NCBI GenBank assembly: GCA_016195325.1 | Contig: JACPZX010000017.1 | Span: 1 to 64,000, forward strand | Direction of reading: 5' to 3' | Origin: Acidobacteriota bacterium | Lineage (GTDB): Bacteria > Acidobacteriota > Polarisedimenticolia > JACPZX01 | Length of the DNA: 64,000 bases | Part shown: positions 22,036 to 29,818 of the stretch, in pieces | Layout of the letters: each line of letters opens with the position of its first letter | Position numbering within the stretch: position 1 is the first letter of the stretch | The notes under the pieces: model-generated | The model's input: only the letters and a program-made list of their open reading frames with translations | The model's database searches: none | Told to the model about the DNA's origin: nothing | Position numbers and translations under genes: made by a program

Positions 22036-22827
22036 ATGACCGCCCCCGAGCTCCACGCCCTCATCGAGGCCCTCGCCGCAGAGGACGTCGACGACGTGCT
22101 CCGGAGCGTCGTGCGCCTGGGAGAACGGCTCCCCTCGCTCCAGGGGGCCGACGTGAGGAAAGTCGCCGAGGCCCTCTGCGGCCTCTTCTACGTGGACGTC
22201 TTCGATCGCCCCGACCTCGAGCCTGCGATCGAGGCGGCCGAGGAGGCGCTGGCGCAGGCCGGCGAGCCCCTCATCCCTCTCCTCATCCACCTGATCGAGG
22301 GGTCGGACATCAAGAGCCACCTGCACATCGCGCGCGTCCTCGGCAGGATCGGCGCGCCGTCGCTTCTCCCGCTGCGGCGCGTCCTCGCGACCGCCGAGGA
22401 CTCGTACAGCCGGTCGTTCGCCCTCTACGCGATCGGGAAGATCCGCTCCGAAGCGGTCCACGAGGCGCTCCCCGAGGTGGTGGGGGCGCTCATGCACCCC
22501 GACAAGGAGGTCCGCGACAGCGCGGCGCGGGCGCTCGGGAAAATCGTCGAGGCCGTGCCCCCCGACGCCCTCACCCCGAGGCGACGACGCGAGATCTTCG
22601 AGGCCCTCTGCCGCGCCGCCTCGGACGTCCAGCCCGCGGTGCGCGCGAAGGCGGCGCGCAGCCTCGGCAAGCTCGCCGGGCGCGGATACCTCGACGCGGA
22701 GATGGTCCACCACCTCCGCGTCCTCCTCGAGAAGCTCGTCACCCGGGGAGAGGAGACCGACTGGGATCGGGCCTACATCGTTCGCCGCGAGGCGATCCAG
22801 GCCCTTCAAGCGCTGAAGGATGCGTGA
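22036..22827 (+). CDS. HEAT-repeat protein
   Basis: 263 residues (GGAAGGAG before ATG 22036). A helical solenoid of about six HEAT-like repeats, clearest from residue 80: PLIPLLIHLIEG, IARVLGRIGAPSLLPLRRVL, ALYAIGKIRSEAVHEALPEVV, VRDSAARALGKIVE, VRAKAARSLGKLAG. No enzyme motif or signal is present. It is likely a cytosolic protein-protein scaffold or assembly factor. Its place between the ferritin-like and OsmC genes, with 15- and 10-bp gaps, ties it to the same operon, but the partner is unknown. Confidence 0.85.
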   Translation: MTAPELHALIEALAAEDVDDVLRSVVRLGERLPSLQGADVRKVAEALCGLFYVDVFDRPDLEPAIEAAEEALAQAGEPLIPLLIHLIEGSDIKSHLHIARVLGRIGAPSLLPLRRVLATAEDSYSRSFALYAIGKIRSEAVHEALPEVVGALMHPDKEVRDSAARALGKIVEAVPPDALTPRRRREIFEALCRAASDVQPAVRAKAARSLGKLAGRGYLDAEMVHHLRVLLEKLVTRGEETDWDRAYIVRREAIQALQALKDA

Positions 22828-22837
22828 AGGAGAGTCC

Positions 22838-23227
22838 ATGCGCGTCGAGGTCGTCTTCGATCAGGAGGCCCGCTACACGATCGTGAGCGAAGGGAGGATC
22901 GTCGCACCGAGCCGCGATCCGCTCCCCTCTCCACCGGTGCTCTTTGCCGGAAGCCTCGGCGCCTGCGCGGGAGTCTTCGCGGTCAGCTATCTGAAGTCCC
23001 GCGGGCTCCCCTTCAGCGGCCTGAGCGTCGTCATCGAGGCGGGGCACGCCGAGGAGCCGAGGCGCCTCGGCGAGATCCGGATCGAGGTCCGCCTCCCGGC
23101 CGCCGTCGAGGAGCGGCACCTCGCACCGATCGAGCGGGCGGTGAACCTCTGCACGCTGAAGAACACGCTGGAGTGCCCGCCCGCCGTGCGGACGGTGCTC
23201 CACGTTCCGGTGGCCGCTTCGCGTTAG
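22838..23227 (+). CDS. OsmC/Ohr-family peroxide-defence protein
   Basis: 129 residues from ATG 22838, chosen for GAAGGAGA 5 nt upstream; ATG 22820 inside the previous gene is less likely. It has the OsmC fold pattern: VVFDQEARYTI, SPPVLFAGSLGACAGVFAVSYLKSRG with the first Cys, and ERAVNLCTLKNTL with the second. These two cysteines reduce organic hydroperoxides in true Ohr/OsmC; many remote members of the family have unknown substrates. It ends the plus-strand unit and overlaps tail to tail by 2 bp with the archaemetzincin gene. Confidence 0.85.
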   Translation: MRVEVVFDQEARYTIVSEGRIVAPSRDPLPSPPVLFAGSLGACAGVFAVSYLKSRGLPFSGLSVVIEAGHAEEPRRLGEIRIEVRLPAAVEERHLAPIERAVNLCTLKNTLECPPAVRTVLHVPVAASR

Positions 23228-23742
23228 AGGGAGCGGACGGTCCCGGCGCACGCGATGCAGTACGCCGCCTCCTTGACATCGATCCTCTCGACCGCGTGGG
23301 ACGAGGCCATCGCGCACCGGTAGTCGTCGCAGTGCCGCAGGCCGAGCGTGTGTCCGATCTCGTGGAGCGCCTCCTTGAGGAGCCTCTCGCTCCTCAAGGA
23401 CCCGTCGGGCGGCAGCCCGTAGAACTCCTGGCCGAGCCGCTTCGTCGAGACGATGGCGCACGGCCCACCCATCTGCGCCTCGCCGAAGACGAACGTCAGG
23501 ATCGGGATGAAGAGATCCACCGCCGTCACCGCGAGTCGGATGTCGGACGCCGGCGACGAGGCGAGGCGCGCGAGGATCGCAGTCGAATGGTACTGGCCGC
23601 GGTCCGCGTGGTACGCGAAGGAGGGATCGATCCGATCGGCGGCGATGGCGCACCGGAAGCCGACCGCCTCGAGCCCCGCCGCCAGCGTCTCGACCTCCGT
23701 CGCCTCGACGTCCCCGACCGGCTGGAGCCGAACCGCCCTCAT
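23224..23742 (-). CDS. amzA: Archaemetzincin family zinc metalloprotease
   Basis: 172 residues. The signature HEXXHXXGX3CX4CXMX17CXXC is complete: HEIGHTLGLRHC, then DDYRCAM, and CIAC near the C-terminus. The His residues and Glu bind and activate catalytic zinc; the four Cys bind a second, structural zinc. Archaemetzincins are mostly archaeal, sporadic in bacteria, and their physiological substrates are unknown. ATG 23742 overlaps the stop of the NtrC gene (ATGA), so it is part of the kinase-regulator unit; it may cleave a regulator or a complex subunit there, which is speculation. Confidence 0.92.
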   Translation of the reverse strand: MRAVRLQPVGDVEATEVETLAAGLEAVGFRCAIAADRIDPSFAYHADRGQYHSTAILARLASSPASDIRLAVTAVDLFIPILTFVFGEAQMGGPCAIVSTKRLGQEFYGLPPDGSLRSERLLKEALHEIGHTLGLRHCDDYRCAMASSHAVERIDVKEAAYCIACAGTVRSL

Positions 23743-25094
23743 CGCGACCCGGCGGCGACCTTGTCCCTCATGTAGCCGTACCTCTTGAGCTTGTTGTGCA
23801 GCGTCACGCGGTCGATGTGCAGCGCGAGGGCCGCGCGCGTCTTGTTGCCGTGGCAGATCTCGAGCGTCTTGAGGATATGGGCGCGCTCGACCTCCTCGAG
23901 CGTCGTGGGGACGGGGGTCGGCGCCGTCTTCAGCGCGAAGTGCTCGGCGGCCAGCCGCGGGCCGGACGCGACGACCATGGCCCGCTCGATGGCGTTCTCG
24001 AGCTCCCGCACGTTGCCGGGCCAGTCGTACTCCTGCAGGAGCTTCATCGCGTCGGGGGCGATCCCCTCCATCCGGCGGCTCATCGCGAGGCCGAAGCGCC
24101 TCACGAAGCTCTCGGCGAGGAGGGGGATGTCCTCGGTCCGGTCCCGCAGCGGCGGGATCTCGATCCGGAAGACGTTCAGCCGGTAGTAGAGGTCCGCGCG
24201 GAAGCTCCCCTCCTCCACGAGCCCCTCGAGATCGCGATGCGTGGCGGCGATGCAGCGGAAGTCGACCTTGATCGGCTGCGTGCTCCCGACGCGCGTGATC
24301 TCCTTCTCCTGCAGGACCCTGAGCAAATCCGTCTGGGTCTTCAGGCTGATGTCGCCGATCTCGTCGAGGAAGGCCGTCCCCCCTTCCGCCACCTCGAACT
24401 TCCCCTTCTTGCGGTACTGCGCGCCGGTGAAGGCCCCCTTCTCGTGGCCGAACAGCTCGCTCTCGAGGAGGGTGTCGGTCAGCGCCCCGCAGTGGATGGC
24501 GACCAGCGGGTTGTACCGCCTCGGGCTCGCGGCGTGGATCGCGCGCGCCACGAGCTCCTTGCCGGTGCCGCTCTCCCCCGCGATCAGGACCGACGTCTCG
24601 TTGGGCCCGACCGTCTCGATGGCCCGGTAGACCTTCTGCATCGCGGCGCTCCGCCCGACGAGCTCGGCGGGCCTCGCCGCCTCGAGGGCGCGCTCCTTCA
24701 GCCGCACGTTCTCGTCCTTCACCTTCCGGTGCGCCAGCGCGTTCTTGACGGTGTGCGCGATGTCGTCGGGGTCGAAGGGCTTCGTGACGTAGTCGTACGC
24801 CCCGTCCTTCAGGGCCTGCACCGCCGTCTCCACCGAGGCGTACCCGGTCATGATGACGATCGGCAGGTCGGGCTCGATCTCCCGGAGCCGCCGCTGCAGC
24901 TCGATGCCGTCGATTCCCGGCATCTTGATGTCGAGGAGGGCGACGTCCCATGCCGCCTCCGCGACCCTCTTCAATGCGCCCGACGCGCTCTCCGCCGTCC
25001 CGACCTCGTATCCTTCGTCGGCGAACCACCTCGCCAGCGAATCCCGGACCGACACCTCGTCGTCGACGATTAGAAGCCTTCCCCTGTCGCTCAC
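23739..25094 (-). CDS. NtrC-family sigma-54-dependent response regulator
   Basis: 451 residues from GTG 25094, overlapping the kinase stop (GTGA). Receiver with LLIVDDEVS and phospho-Asp in ALLDIKMPGIDG; AAA+ domain with Walker A GESGTGKE, intact sigma-54 contact loop GAFTGA, and Walker B GGTAFLDEIGD; C-terminal Fis-type helix-turn-helix ending NKTRAALALHIDRVTLHNKL. It is the cognate partner of the c-heme kinase encoded just before it. Its intact loop makes it a strong candidate to drive the sigma-54 promoters in this window. Confidence 0.95.
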   Translation of the reverse strand: MSDRGRLLIVDDEVSVRDSLARWFADEGYEVGTAESASGALKRVAEAAWDVALLDIKMPGIDGIELQRRLREIEPDLPIVIMTGYASVETAVQALKDGAYDYVTKPFDPDDIAHTVKNALAHRKVKDENVRLKERALEAARPAELVGRSAAMQKVYRAIETVGPNETSVLIAGESGTGKELVARAIHAASPRRYNPLVAIHCGALTDTLLESELFGHEKGAFTGAQYRKKGKFEVAEGGTAFLDEIGDISLKTQTDLLRVLQEKEITRVGSTQPIKVDFRCIAATHRDLEGLVEEGSFRADLYYRLNVFRIEIPPLRDRTEDIPLLAESFVRRFGLAMSRRMEGIAPDAMKLLQEYDWPGNVRELENAIERAMVVASGPRLAAEHFALKTAPTPVPTTLEEVERAHILKTLEICHGNKTRAALALHIDRVTLHNKLKRYGYMRDKVAAGSR

Positions 25095-26776
25095 GTCCTC
25101 ACCTCCGCGCGGTCCCGTTCCGTCACATAGGTTGTCGACATCGCGTCCGGCGCGGGGGCCTCGCGGGCGAAGGCGCCCCCGATCGGCAGGGTCACCGTGA
25201 ACACCGTTCCCGCTGCGGGATCCGAGACGATGGCGATCCGGCCCCCGTGCCGCTGCACGATCCCGTGGCTCACGGCGAGCCCGAGCCCGGATCCGTGCCC
25301 CCTCTCCTTGGTGGTGAAGAAGGGCTCGAAGACGTGCGGGAGGATCTCCCCGGGGATCCCCGGGCCATCGTCGCGCACCTCGAGATCGATCTCCCCCGCC
25401 GCCGCCCGGGCCCGGGTCGTGATCTCGAGAGCTCCGCCCGCCGGCATCGCCTCGATCGCGTTGACCACCAGAGCGATCACCACCTGCTCGATCTGCGACG
25501 GGTCGCAGAACGCCTTCGGGAGGTCCGGATCGAGCTCGAGCCTCCCCTGGATCCCCTTCATCTCCATGGATTGCTCCACGAGCCTCAAACATCGCTCGAC
25601 GACCGGGTTGAGGTCCGACCAGGCCGTGTAAAGCGGCGCCTGCCTCGCGAAGACGAGGAGGTTCTTCACGATCTCCCCGCACCTCTGGCTCTCCTGCTCG
25701 ATGAGCCGCAGGCTGTCGCGCGCCTCCAGACGGCGTCCCTCCCCCCAGTCGCCGCGATCCATCCGGCGCCCCAGCAGCTTGGCGTACGTGAGGATTCCCG
25801 CGAGGGGGTTGTTGATCTCGTGGGCCACGACGGCCGAGAGCTTGCCGATCGAGGCCATCTTCTCGATCTGGACGAGGTGCGCGTGCGCGCCCTGGAGCTC
25901 CGCGGTCTTCGTCCGGACTTTCGACTCGAGGGTGCGCGCCCAGGCGGCCGATTCCTCACGCGCGCCCCTCAAGTCCCGGGTCATCGCGTTGAACGAGGCC
26001 GCCAGATCGCTCAGCTCGTCGACGGAGCGCACCTCGATCTCGTGCGCGAGGTCGCCGCTCGCGACCCTCTCCGTGGCGCGCTTGAGATCGCGCACGGGGC
26101 GGTTGATGAGCTTGAAGACGAAGAACCCCGAGACGAGGCACACGATCGTCACCGCGACGAAGGTGCTGAGCACGATGCGGCGGGTCCCGGCCCGCAGCGC
26201 CGCGTCGGCGGGGGCGAGCGAGAGGTCGGTATCGAGGACGCCGAGGATGCGCTGATCGGCGGGATGGGCGTGGCATGCCGCCTCCGAGCAGGACGGGCTG
26301 TTCTCGATCGGGCTGATGACTCCGAGGGCGCGCTCCCCCGAGGCGAGGGTGTAGATGCGGAACCTGTCGGGGCGATCGAGCTTCGCGAGGGGGGACGACC
26401 TCGCGTGGCACCCGTAGCAGGCCTCGCCGCTCTTGTCGACGAGCGACCCGACCTCCGGCCCGTCGGTGGAGAAGCTGATCCGCCCCTCCTGATTGAAGAT
26501 CCGGATCCTCACGATCCCGGGCTCGTCGGCGATGGTGCCGATCATGTGGTAGAGCCCCTCGCGATCGTTGCGGAGCATGTCGTACGACGTGCTGCGCTTG
26601 ATCACGTCGGAGATCCGCTCCGCGCTCCCGAGGCTTGCCCGCTCCAGGTTTCCCCGGTGCACGCCGACCACCGACCAGCCCAGGAGCAGAAGGACGCTGA
26701 CGATCCCCGCCACGAGGAGCGACGTGAGGCGGAACCCCAGCGATCGGGCGAACGGGATCCTCTCAGTCCCGGACAT
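25091..26776 (-). CDS. Membrane histidine kinase with c-type heme motifs in the sensor domain
   Basis: 561 residues. Two transmembrane helices (about 14-38 and 200-222) bracket a periplasmic domain of 160 residues that contains CYGCH (120-124) and a CX4CH motif, CSEAACH (163-169), both able to hold covalent heme c. A HAMP domain (about 223-275), a coiled coil and the kinase core follow: H-box AHEINNPLAG, VVNAIEAMPAGG, DDGPGIP, GSGLGLAVS. It should read redox state, O2/NO or cytochrome contact on the outer face and pass phosphate to the NtrC protein encoded next. It overlaps the NrfD-like gene by 14 bp, so the sensor is made with the complex. Confidence 0.93.
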   Translation of the reverse strand: MSGTERIPFARSLGFRLTSLLVAGIVSVLLLLGWSVVGVHRGNLERASLGSAERISDVIKRSTSYDMLRNDREGLYHMIGTIADEPGIVRIRIFNQEGRISFSTDGPEVGSLVDKSGEACYGCHARSSPLAKLDRPDRFRIYTLASGERALGVISPIENSPSCSEAACHAHPADQRILGVLDTDLSLAPADAALRAGTRRIVLSTFVAVTIVCLVSGFFVFKLINRPVRDLKRATERVASGDLAHEIEVRSVDELSDLAASFNAMTRDLRGAREESAAWARTLESKVRTKTAELQGAHAHLVQIEKMASIGKLSAVVAHEINNPLAGILTYAKLLGRRMDRGDWGEGRRLEARDSLRLIEQESQRCGEIVKNLLVFARQAPLYTAWSDLNPVVERCLRLVEQSMEMKGIQGRLELDPDLPKAFCDPSQIEQVVIALVVNAIEAMPAGGALEITTRARAAAGEIDLEVRDDGPGIPGEILPHVFEPFFTTKERGHGSGLGLAVSHGIVQRHGGRIAIVSDPAAGTVFTVTLPIGGAFAREAPAPDAMSTTYVTERDRAEVRT

Positions 26777-27923
26777 GGACCAGCCTCACGCGCGGAGCGG
26801 GGCGGGCGGCGAGCTCTTCGACCCCCCTCGGGAAGATCGGCAGGTAGCGGACCGCCAGGCCGAAGATCGCGAAGCCGGCGGCCACGATCCCGGCAGTCAC
26901 GGCCACCTCGGTCCACTTCGGGACGTAGCTCACGCCGGCCGACGCCTCCATCCCGGTGATGCTGACGTTGAGGCGGTTGACGATGAACCCCAGGACGGTG
27001 AAAACCGACGCGAGGTAGAGGCCCCCCTCCGTGTCGCGGACGCGCGGCACCAGGAGAAGCGCGATCGGGAGCGCGAGGCCGAGGCCGAGCTCGAGCAGGA
27101 AGAGATCGGTCTCGTACCCGATGTGGAGGACGAGATCCAGGGCGCCCCGGTGGTACAGGTCGAGGAACTTCAGCATCCCGTAGAGCAGGAGCACCACGGT
27201 CAGGATGCGGCCCAGCTCCCGCATGAGGGGCAGCTCCAGCTTCTTCCCGAAGTGGCGCGCGCTCAGGCACGACTCGATGATCGTCATCGCGAGGCCGATG
27301 CCGATGGCCGAGAGGAAGAAGAAGACCGGGAGTAGAGGCGAGTACCAGTACGCGTGCAGCTTCTCGGGGACGATGAGATAGAGGCTGCCCAGCGACGACT
27401 GGTGGAGCGTCGAGAGGATCACCCCGGCGATGACGAGCGGCACGGAGATGGCGCGGACCACCTTCAGCGCCTGCGTGAGGTGGAACCGCTCGAGAACGAC
27501 CGGCGAGAACTCGAGGGCCAGCACCGTCGTGTACAGCGTGACGCACCACCCGACCTCGAACATGACCGAGTGGGGGTTCCACATGACGAGCGGGTGCCAG
27601 ACCCGCCACGGCCGGCCGAGATCGAACATGAGCGCGACGACGACGAGCATGTATCCGAGGAACGCCGTCAGGACGGTGGGGCGGATGATCGGCTTGAACC
27701 GCTCGATGTTGAAGATGTGGACCGCCGCCGTGAGGGTGAAGCCGCCGGCCGCCAGCATCACGCCGCACAGGACGTCGAAGCCGACCCAGAGGCCCCACGG
27801 GAAGCGATCGCTGAGGTGGGTCGACGCCCCGAGGCCCCGGGTGAACCGCACGACGGTCGCGTACGCCGCCGCGATCATCACGGCGAGGAAGACTCCCTTC
27901 CAGAACGTGATGCGTCCCTTCAC
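26763..27923 (-). CDS. NrfD/HybB-family quinone-interacting membrane subunit
   Basis: 386 residues from GTG 27923 (GGAGGTGA upstream). About ten hydrophobic helices; the pattern WGLWVGFDVLCGVMLAAGGF, FDLGRPWRVWHP, STLHQSSLGSLYLI and NRLNVSITGM is typical of the HybB branch of NrfD/PsrC proteins. These have no cofactor but bind menaquinone and couple it to an Fe-S partner. The partner is the HybA-like gene 4 bp upstream. No catalytic subunit (hydrogenase, molybdopterin enzyme) is adjacent, so the electron donor or acceptor is open. Confidence 0.93.
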   Translation of the reverse strand: MKGRITFWKGVFLAVMIAAAYATVVRFTRGLGASTHLSDRFPWGLWVGFDVLCGVMLAAGGFTLTAAVHIFNIERFKPIIRPTVLTAFLGYMLVVVALMFDLGRPWRVWHPLVMWNPHSVMFEVGWCVTLYTTVLALEFSPVVLERFHLTQALKVVRAISVPLVIAGVILSTLHQSSLGSLYLIVPEKLHAYWYSPLLPVFFFLSAIGIGLAMTIIESCLSARHFGKKLELPLMRELGRILTVVLLLYGMLKFLDLYHRGALDLVLHIGYETDLFLLELGLGLALPIALLLVPRVRDTEGGLYLASVFTVLGFIVNRLNVSITGMEASAGVSYVPKWTEVAVTAGIVAAGFAIFGLAVRYLPIFPRGVEELAARPAPRVRLVHVRD

Positions 27924-27927
27924 CGCG

Positions 27928-28689
27928 TCACCTCCCCTCGCCGGAAGGAGCCGCGTGCTCCTCGGCCGCGACCTCGTCGCGCCGGTGCGTGATCCACCAG
28001 ATCCCTCCCAGGAGGATCCCGCCGAGGGGAACGAAGTCGGGGATCCGCGAGAGGACCCGGTACGTGAGCATCGGGATCGGCTCCTTCACCATGTCGGTCC
28101 GGTAGCCGAAGCTCTCGAACGGCACGCCGGAGAGCATGAGGACCGATGTGCCGCCGACCTCCTCGAGGCCGTAGACGTGCGGCACGTACTGAGCGGGGTT
28201 CTCCGCGAGGCGGCTTCGCGCCTCGGCGATCAGCGCCGCCCGCTCGCCGGACTTCGTCGCGCCGGTGGGGCAGATCTCGGCGCAGGCCTGCACCCCGCCG
28301 GCGAGGGTGGTCCCGGCGCAGAAGTCGCACTTGCGGACCCTCGGGAGGAGCTTCGTCCACTCGTAGCGGGGGACCGAGAAGGGGCACGCCACCATGCAGT
28401 AGCGGCACCCCATGCAGCGATCCTCGTCGTAGACGACCGGGCCCTCTGGGGTCTTCCTCAGCGCGGCGACGGGGCAGACCGACGCGCAGGTCGGCTCGAC
28501 GCAGTGCATGCAGAGGCGCCGCATGAACCTGTCGTCGCGCCCCTGCACGACGGTGAGCTTGTGGTCGGACTGGACCTCTTCCGCCGCGATCGCGTCGTCG
28601 TACGGAAGCTTGTGCCGGTCGGCGCACGCCTGCTCGCATTGCTTGCAGCCGATGCAGAGCGTGGCGTCGTACAGGATGGCGAGGCTCAC
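27928..28689 (-). CDS. HybA-like four-cluster ferredoxin subunit with C-terminal anchor
   Basis: 253 residues. Sixteen Cys arranged for four [4Fe-4S] clusters: CIGCKQCEQAC, CMHCVEPTCASVCP, CMGCRYCMVACP and CDFC...CAEICP. A single hydrophobic helix near the C-terminus (FVPLGGILLGGIWWI) anchors it. There is no Tat or Sec signal, so unlike many HybA proteins it probably faces the cytosol. It passes electrons between an unknown partner and the NrfD-like subunit. The sigma-54 promoter at 28726-28740 lies 37 bp upstream, making this the first gene of the five-gene unit down to the archaemetzincin. Confidence 0.92.
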   Translation of the reverse strand: MSLAILYDATLCIGCKQCEQACADRHKLPYDDAIAAEEVQSDHKLTVVQGRDDRFMRRLCMHCVEPTCASVCPVAALRKTPEGPVVYDEDRCMGCRYCMVACPFSVPRYEWTKLLPRVRKCDFCAGTTLAGGVQACAEICPTGATKSGERAALIAEARSRLAENPAQYVPHVYGLEEVGGTSVLMLSGVPFESFGYRTDMVKEPIPMLTYRVLSRIPDFVPLGGILLGGIWWITHRRDEVAAEEHAAPSGEGR

Positions 28690-28725
28690 GACACTCCTCC
28701 GCGCGGGCGGACGACATGGAAAGAG

Positions 28726-28740
28726 GCAATCTCCCTGCCA
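28726..28740 (-). promoter_or_regulatory. Sigma-54 promoter of the HybA/HybB-kinase-NtrC unit
   Basis: Minus-strand TGGCAGGGAGATTGC: perfect -12 TTGC, one mismatch in the -24 box, exact spacing; 37 bp before ATG 28689. Upstream, TCGCGCA-N5-TGCGCGA (28803-28821) is a perfect inverted repeat centred 73 bp from the -24 GG, a possible activator site but with a different layout from GTGCGC-N6-GCGCAC. Confidence 0.72.
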
Positions 28741-28902
28741 CGGGCGGCCGCGTCGTCATTCCGCGCACCGGCGGCCAAACCGCTGAATCGTCGCGGGATT
28801 CATCGCGCACCGCCTGCGCGACCTCCGCCCGCACCGTCCCTTCCTCCCGACTGCTGAGAACCTGAACGCATGAGTGCGCGTCAAGACGTCTCCGGAGCCG
28901 GT

Positions 28903-29571
28903 TCAGATGAGGAAGAACTCCCGTGCGAGATCCAGCCAGGAGTCGCCGGAGAGGATCGACGGGACATCGTCGATCGCCACGCCGCCGTCCTGGGCCACGG
29001 CGCCGGCGACGGCCGGAAGGCGGAGACGGAGACGGGACGCGGCCTCCTCCATCCAGCTCTTCGCGACGTTTCCCGCGATCAGGTTGCGGAGGTTCGTCGA
29101 TGCGTCCGGGGACTCCACCTTCACGAGCCAGCCGTCGTCGTACGGGTGCCGGCGCGCCTCGTCGGGAGCGGCGGCCGCGGCCTCGTGGATCTCGGTGACG
29201 ATCCCCTCGATCGGGGACGCCATGTCGACCTTCTTTCCGTCGCGCTCGACGCTCCAGATCTTCTGACCCTGGCGAATCCACTGGCCCCGGCGCGGCAGCG
29301 TGATGCGATCGACCTTGCCGATCAGCCGGGCGGCGAAGTCGTCGATGCCGACGCGGACGAGGTTGGCGCTCTCGCGCAGTGCCCACGTGTGCCCCGGGTG
29401 GTATTTCAGGTGATCGCGAACCTCGAACCCGGCGGCGAACGCGGGACGGAGCGGCGCGGCCGGTTCGGCCGGGGCGGCCGCCTGGAGCGAGACGATCGCG
29501 TGGCGCCGGCTGTACACGTAATCGGTGACGACGAGAGCGATGAACGTGACGAGGACGAGGATGACGGTCAT
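28903..29571 (-). CDS. Membrane-anchored GcvH-like protein lacking the lipoyl lysine
   Basis: 222 residues from ATG 29571 (AGGAGG upstream). An N-terminal helix (VILVLVTFIALVVTDYVY) is followed by a GcvH/biotinyl-lipoyl fold at about 60-160: YHPGHTWA, VRVGIDDFAARLIG, GQWIRQGQKIWSVERDGKK, DMASPIEGIVTEI. Aligned to GcvH (E-S-V-K-A-A-S-D), the modified Lys falls on Gly of the DGKKVD stretch, although two Lys follow at once. It is probably not a glycine-cleavage carrier. It precedes the HybA/HybB unit by 213 bp and may be a structural or assembly subunit of that complex. Confidence 0.75.
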   Translation of the reverse strand: MTVILVLVTFIALVVTDYVYSRRHAIVSLQAAAPAEPAAPLRPAFAAGFEVRDHLKYHPGHTWALRESANLVRVGIDDFAARLIGKVDRITLPRRGQWIRQGQKIWSVERDGKKVDMASPIEGIVTEIHEAAAAAPDEARRHPYDDGWLVKVESPDASTNLRNLIAGNVAKSWMEEAASRLRLRLPAVAGAVAQDGGVAIDDVPSILSGDSWLDLAREFFLI

Positions 29572-29727
29572 GACGCACCTCCTGGCGGGCGGCGCGTCCG
29601 GCGCTCCCACAGCCGTTCGCGCTCACCAGTCTGGATTACAAGGTGCGTGCCCCCGGGGGGCCCGGCGGCGACCGGCGAGCAGCGCCTTCACAACCCGTGG
29701 GCCGCGTGCGCGTTGCGCTCGCCGTCC

Positions 29728-29764
29728 GGAAAGAGAAACGCGCGGCCTCGATGCCGGCCGCGCG
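29728..29764 (-). terminator. Intrinsic terminator after the malic enzyme gene
   Basis: On the minus strand CGCGCGGCC and GGCCGCGCG form a perfect 9-bp stem with an 8-nt loop, directly followed by TTTCTCTTTCC. It lies 55 bp after the maeB stop and ends the operon that begins at the sigma-54 site 36321-36335. Confidence 0.72.
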
Positions 29765-29818
29765 TCGGTTCGTTCAGATTCTCACCGGCCCGGCGGGGCC
29801 GGATCGCGCCCGATCCCG

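Noticed and set aside
17857-22839. A 1,660-codon open frame on the minus strand
   Set aside because: It lies antisense to the transhydrogenase, ferritin-like and HEAT genes and across GAPDH2 in another frame. The translation is Arg/Gly/Asp-rich without domains; it is a by-product of high GC codon bias.
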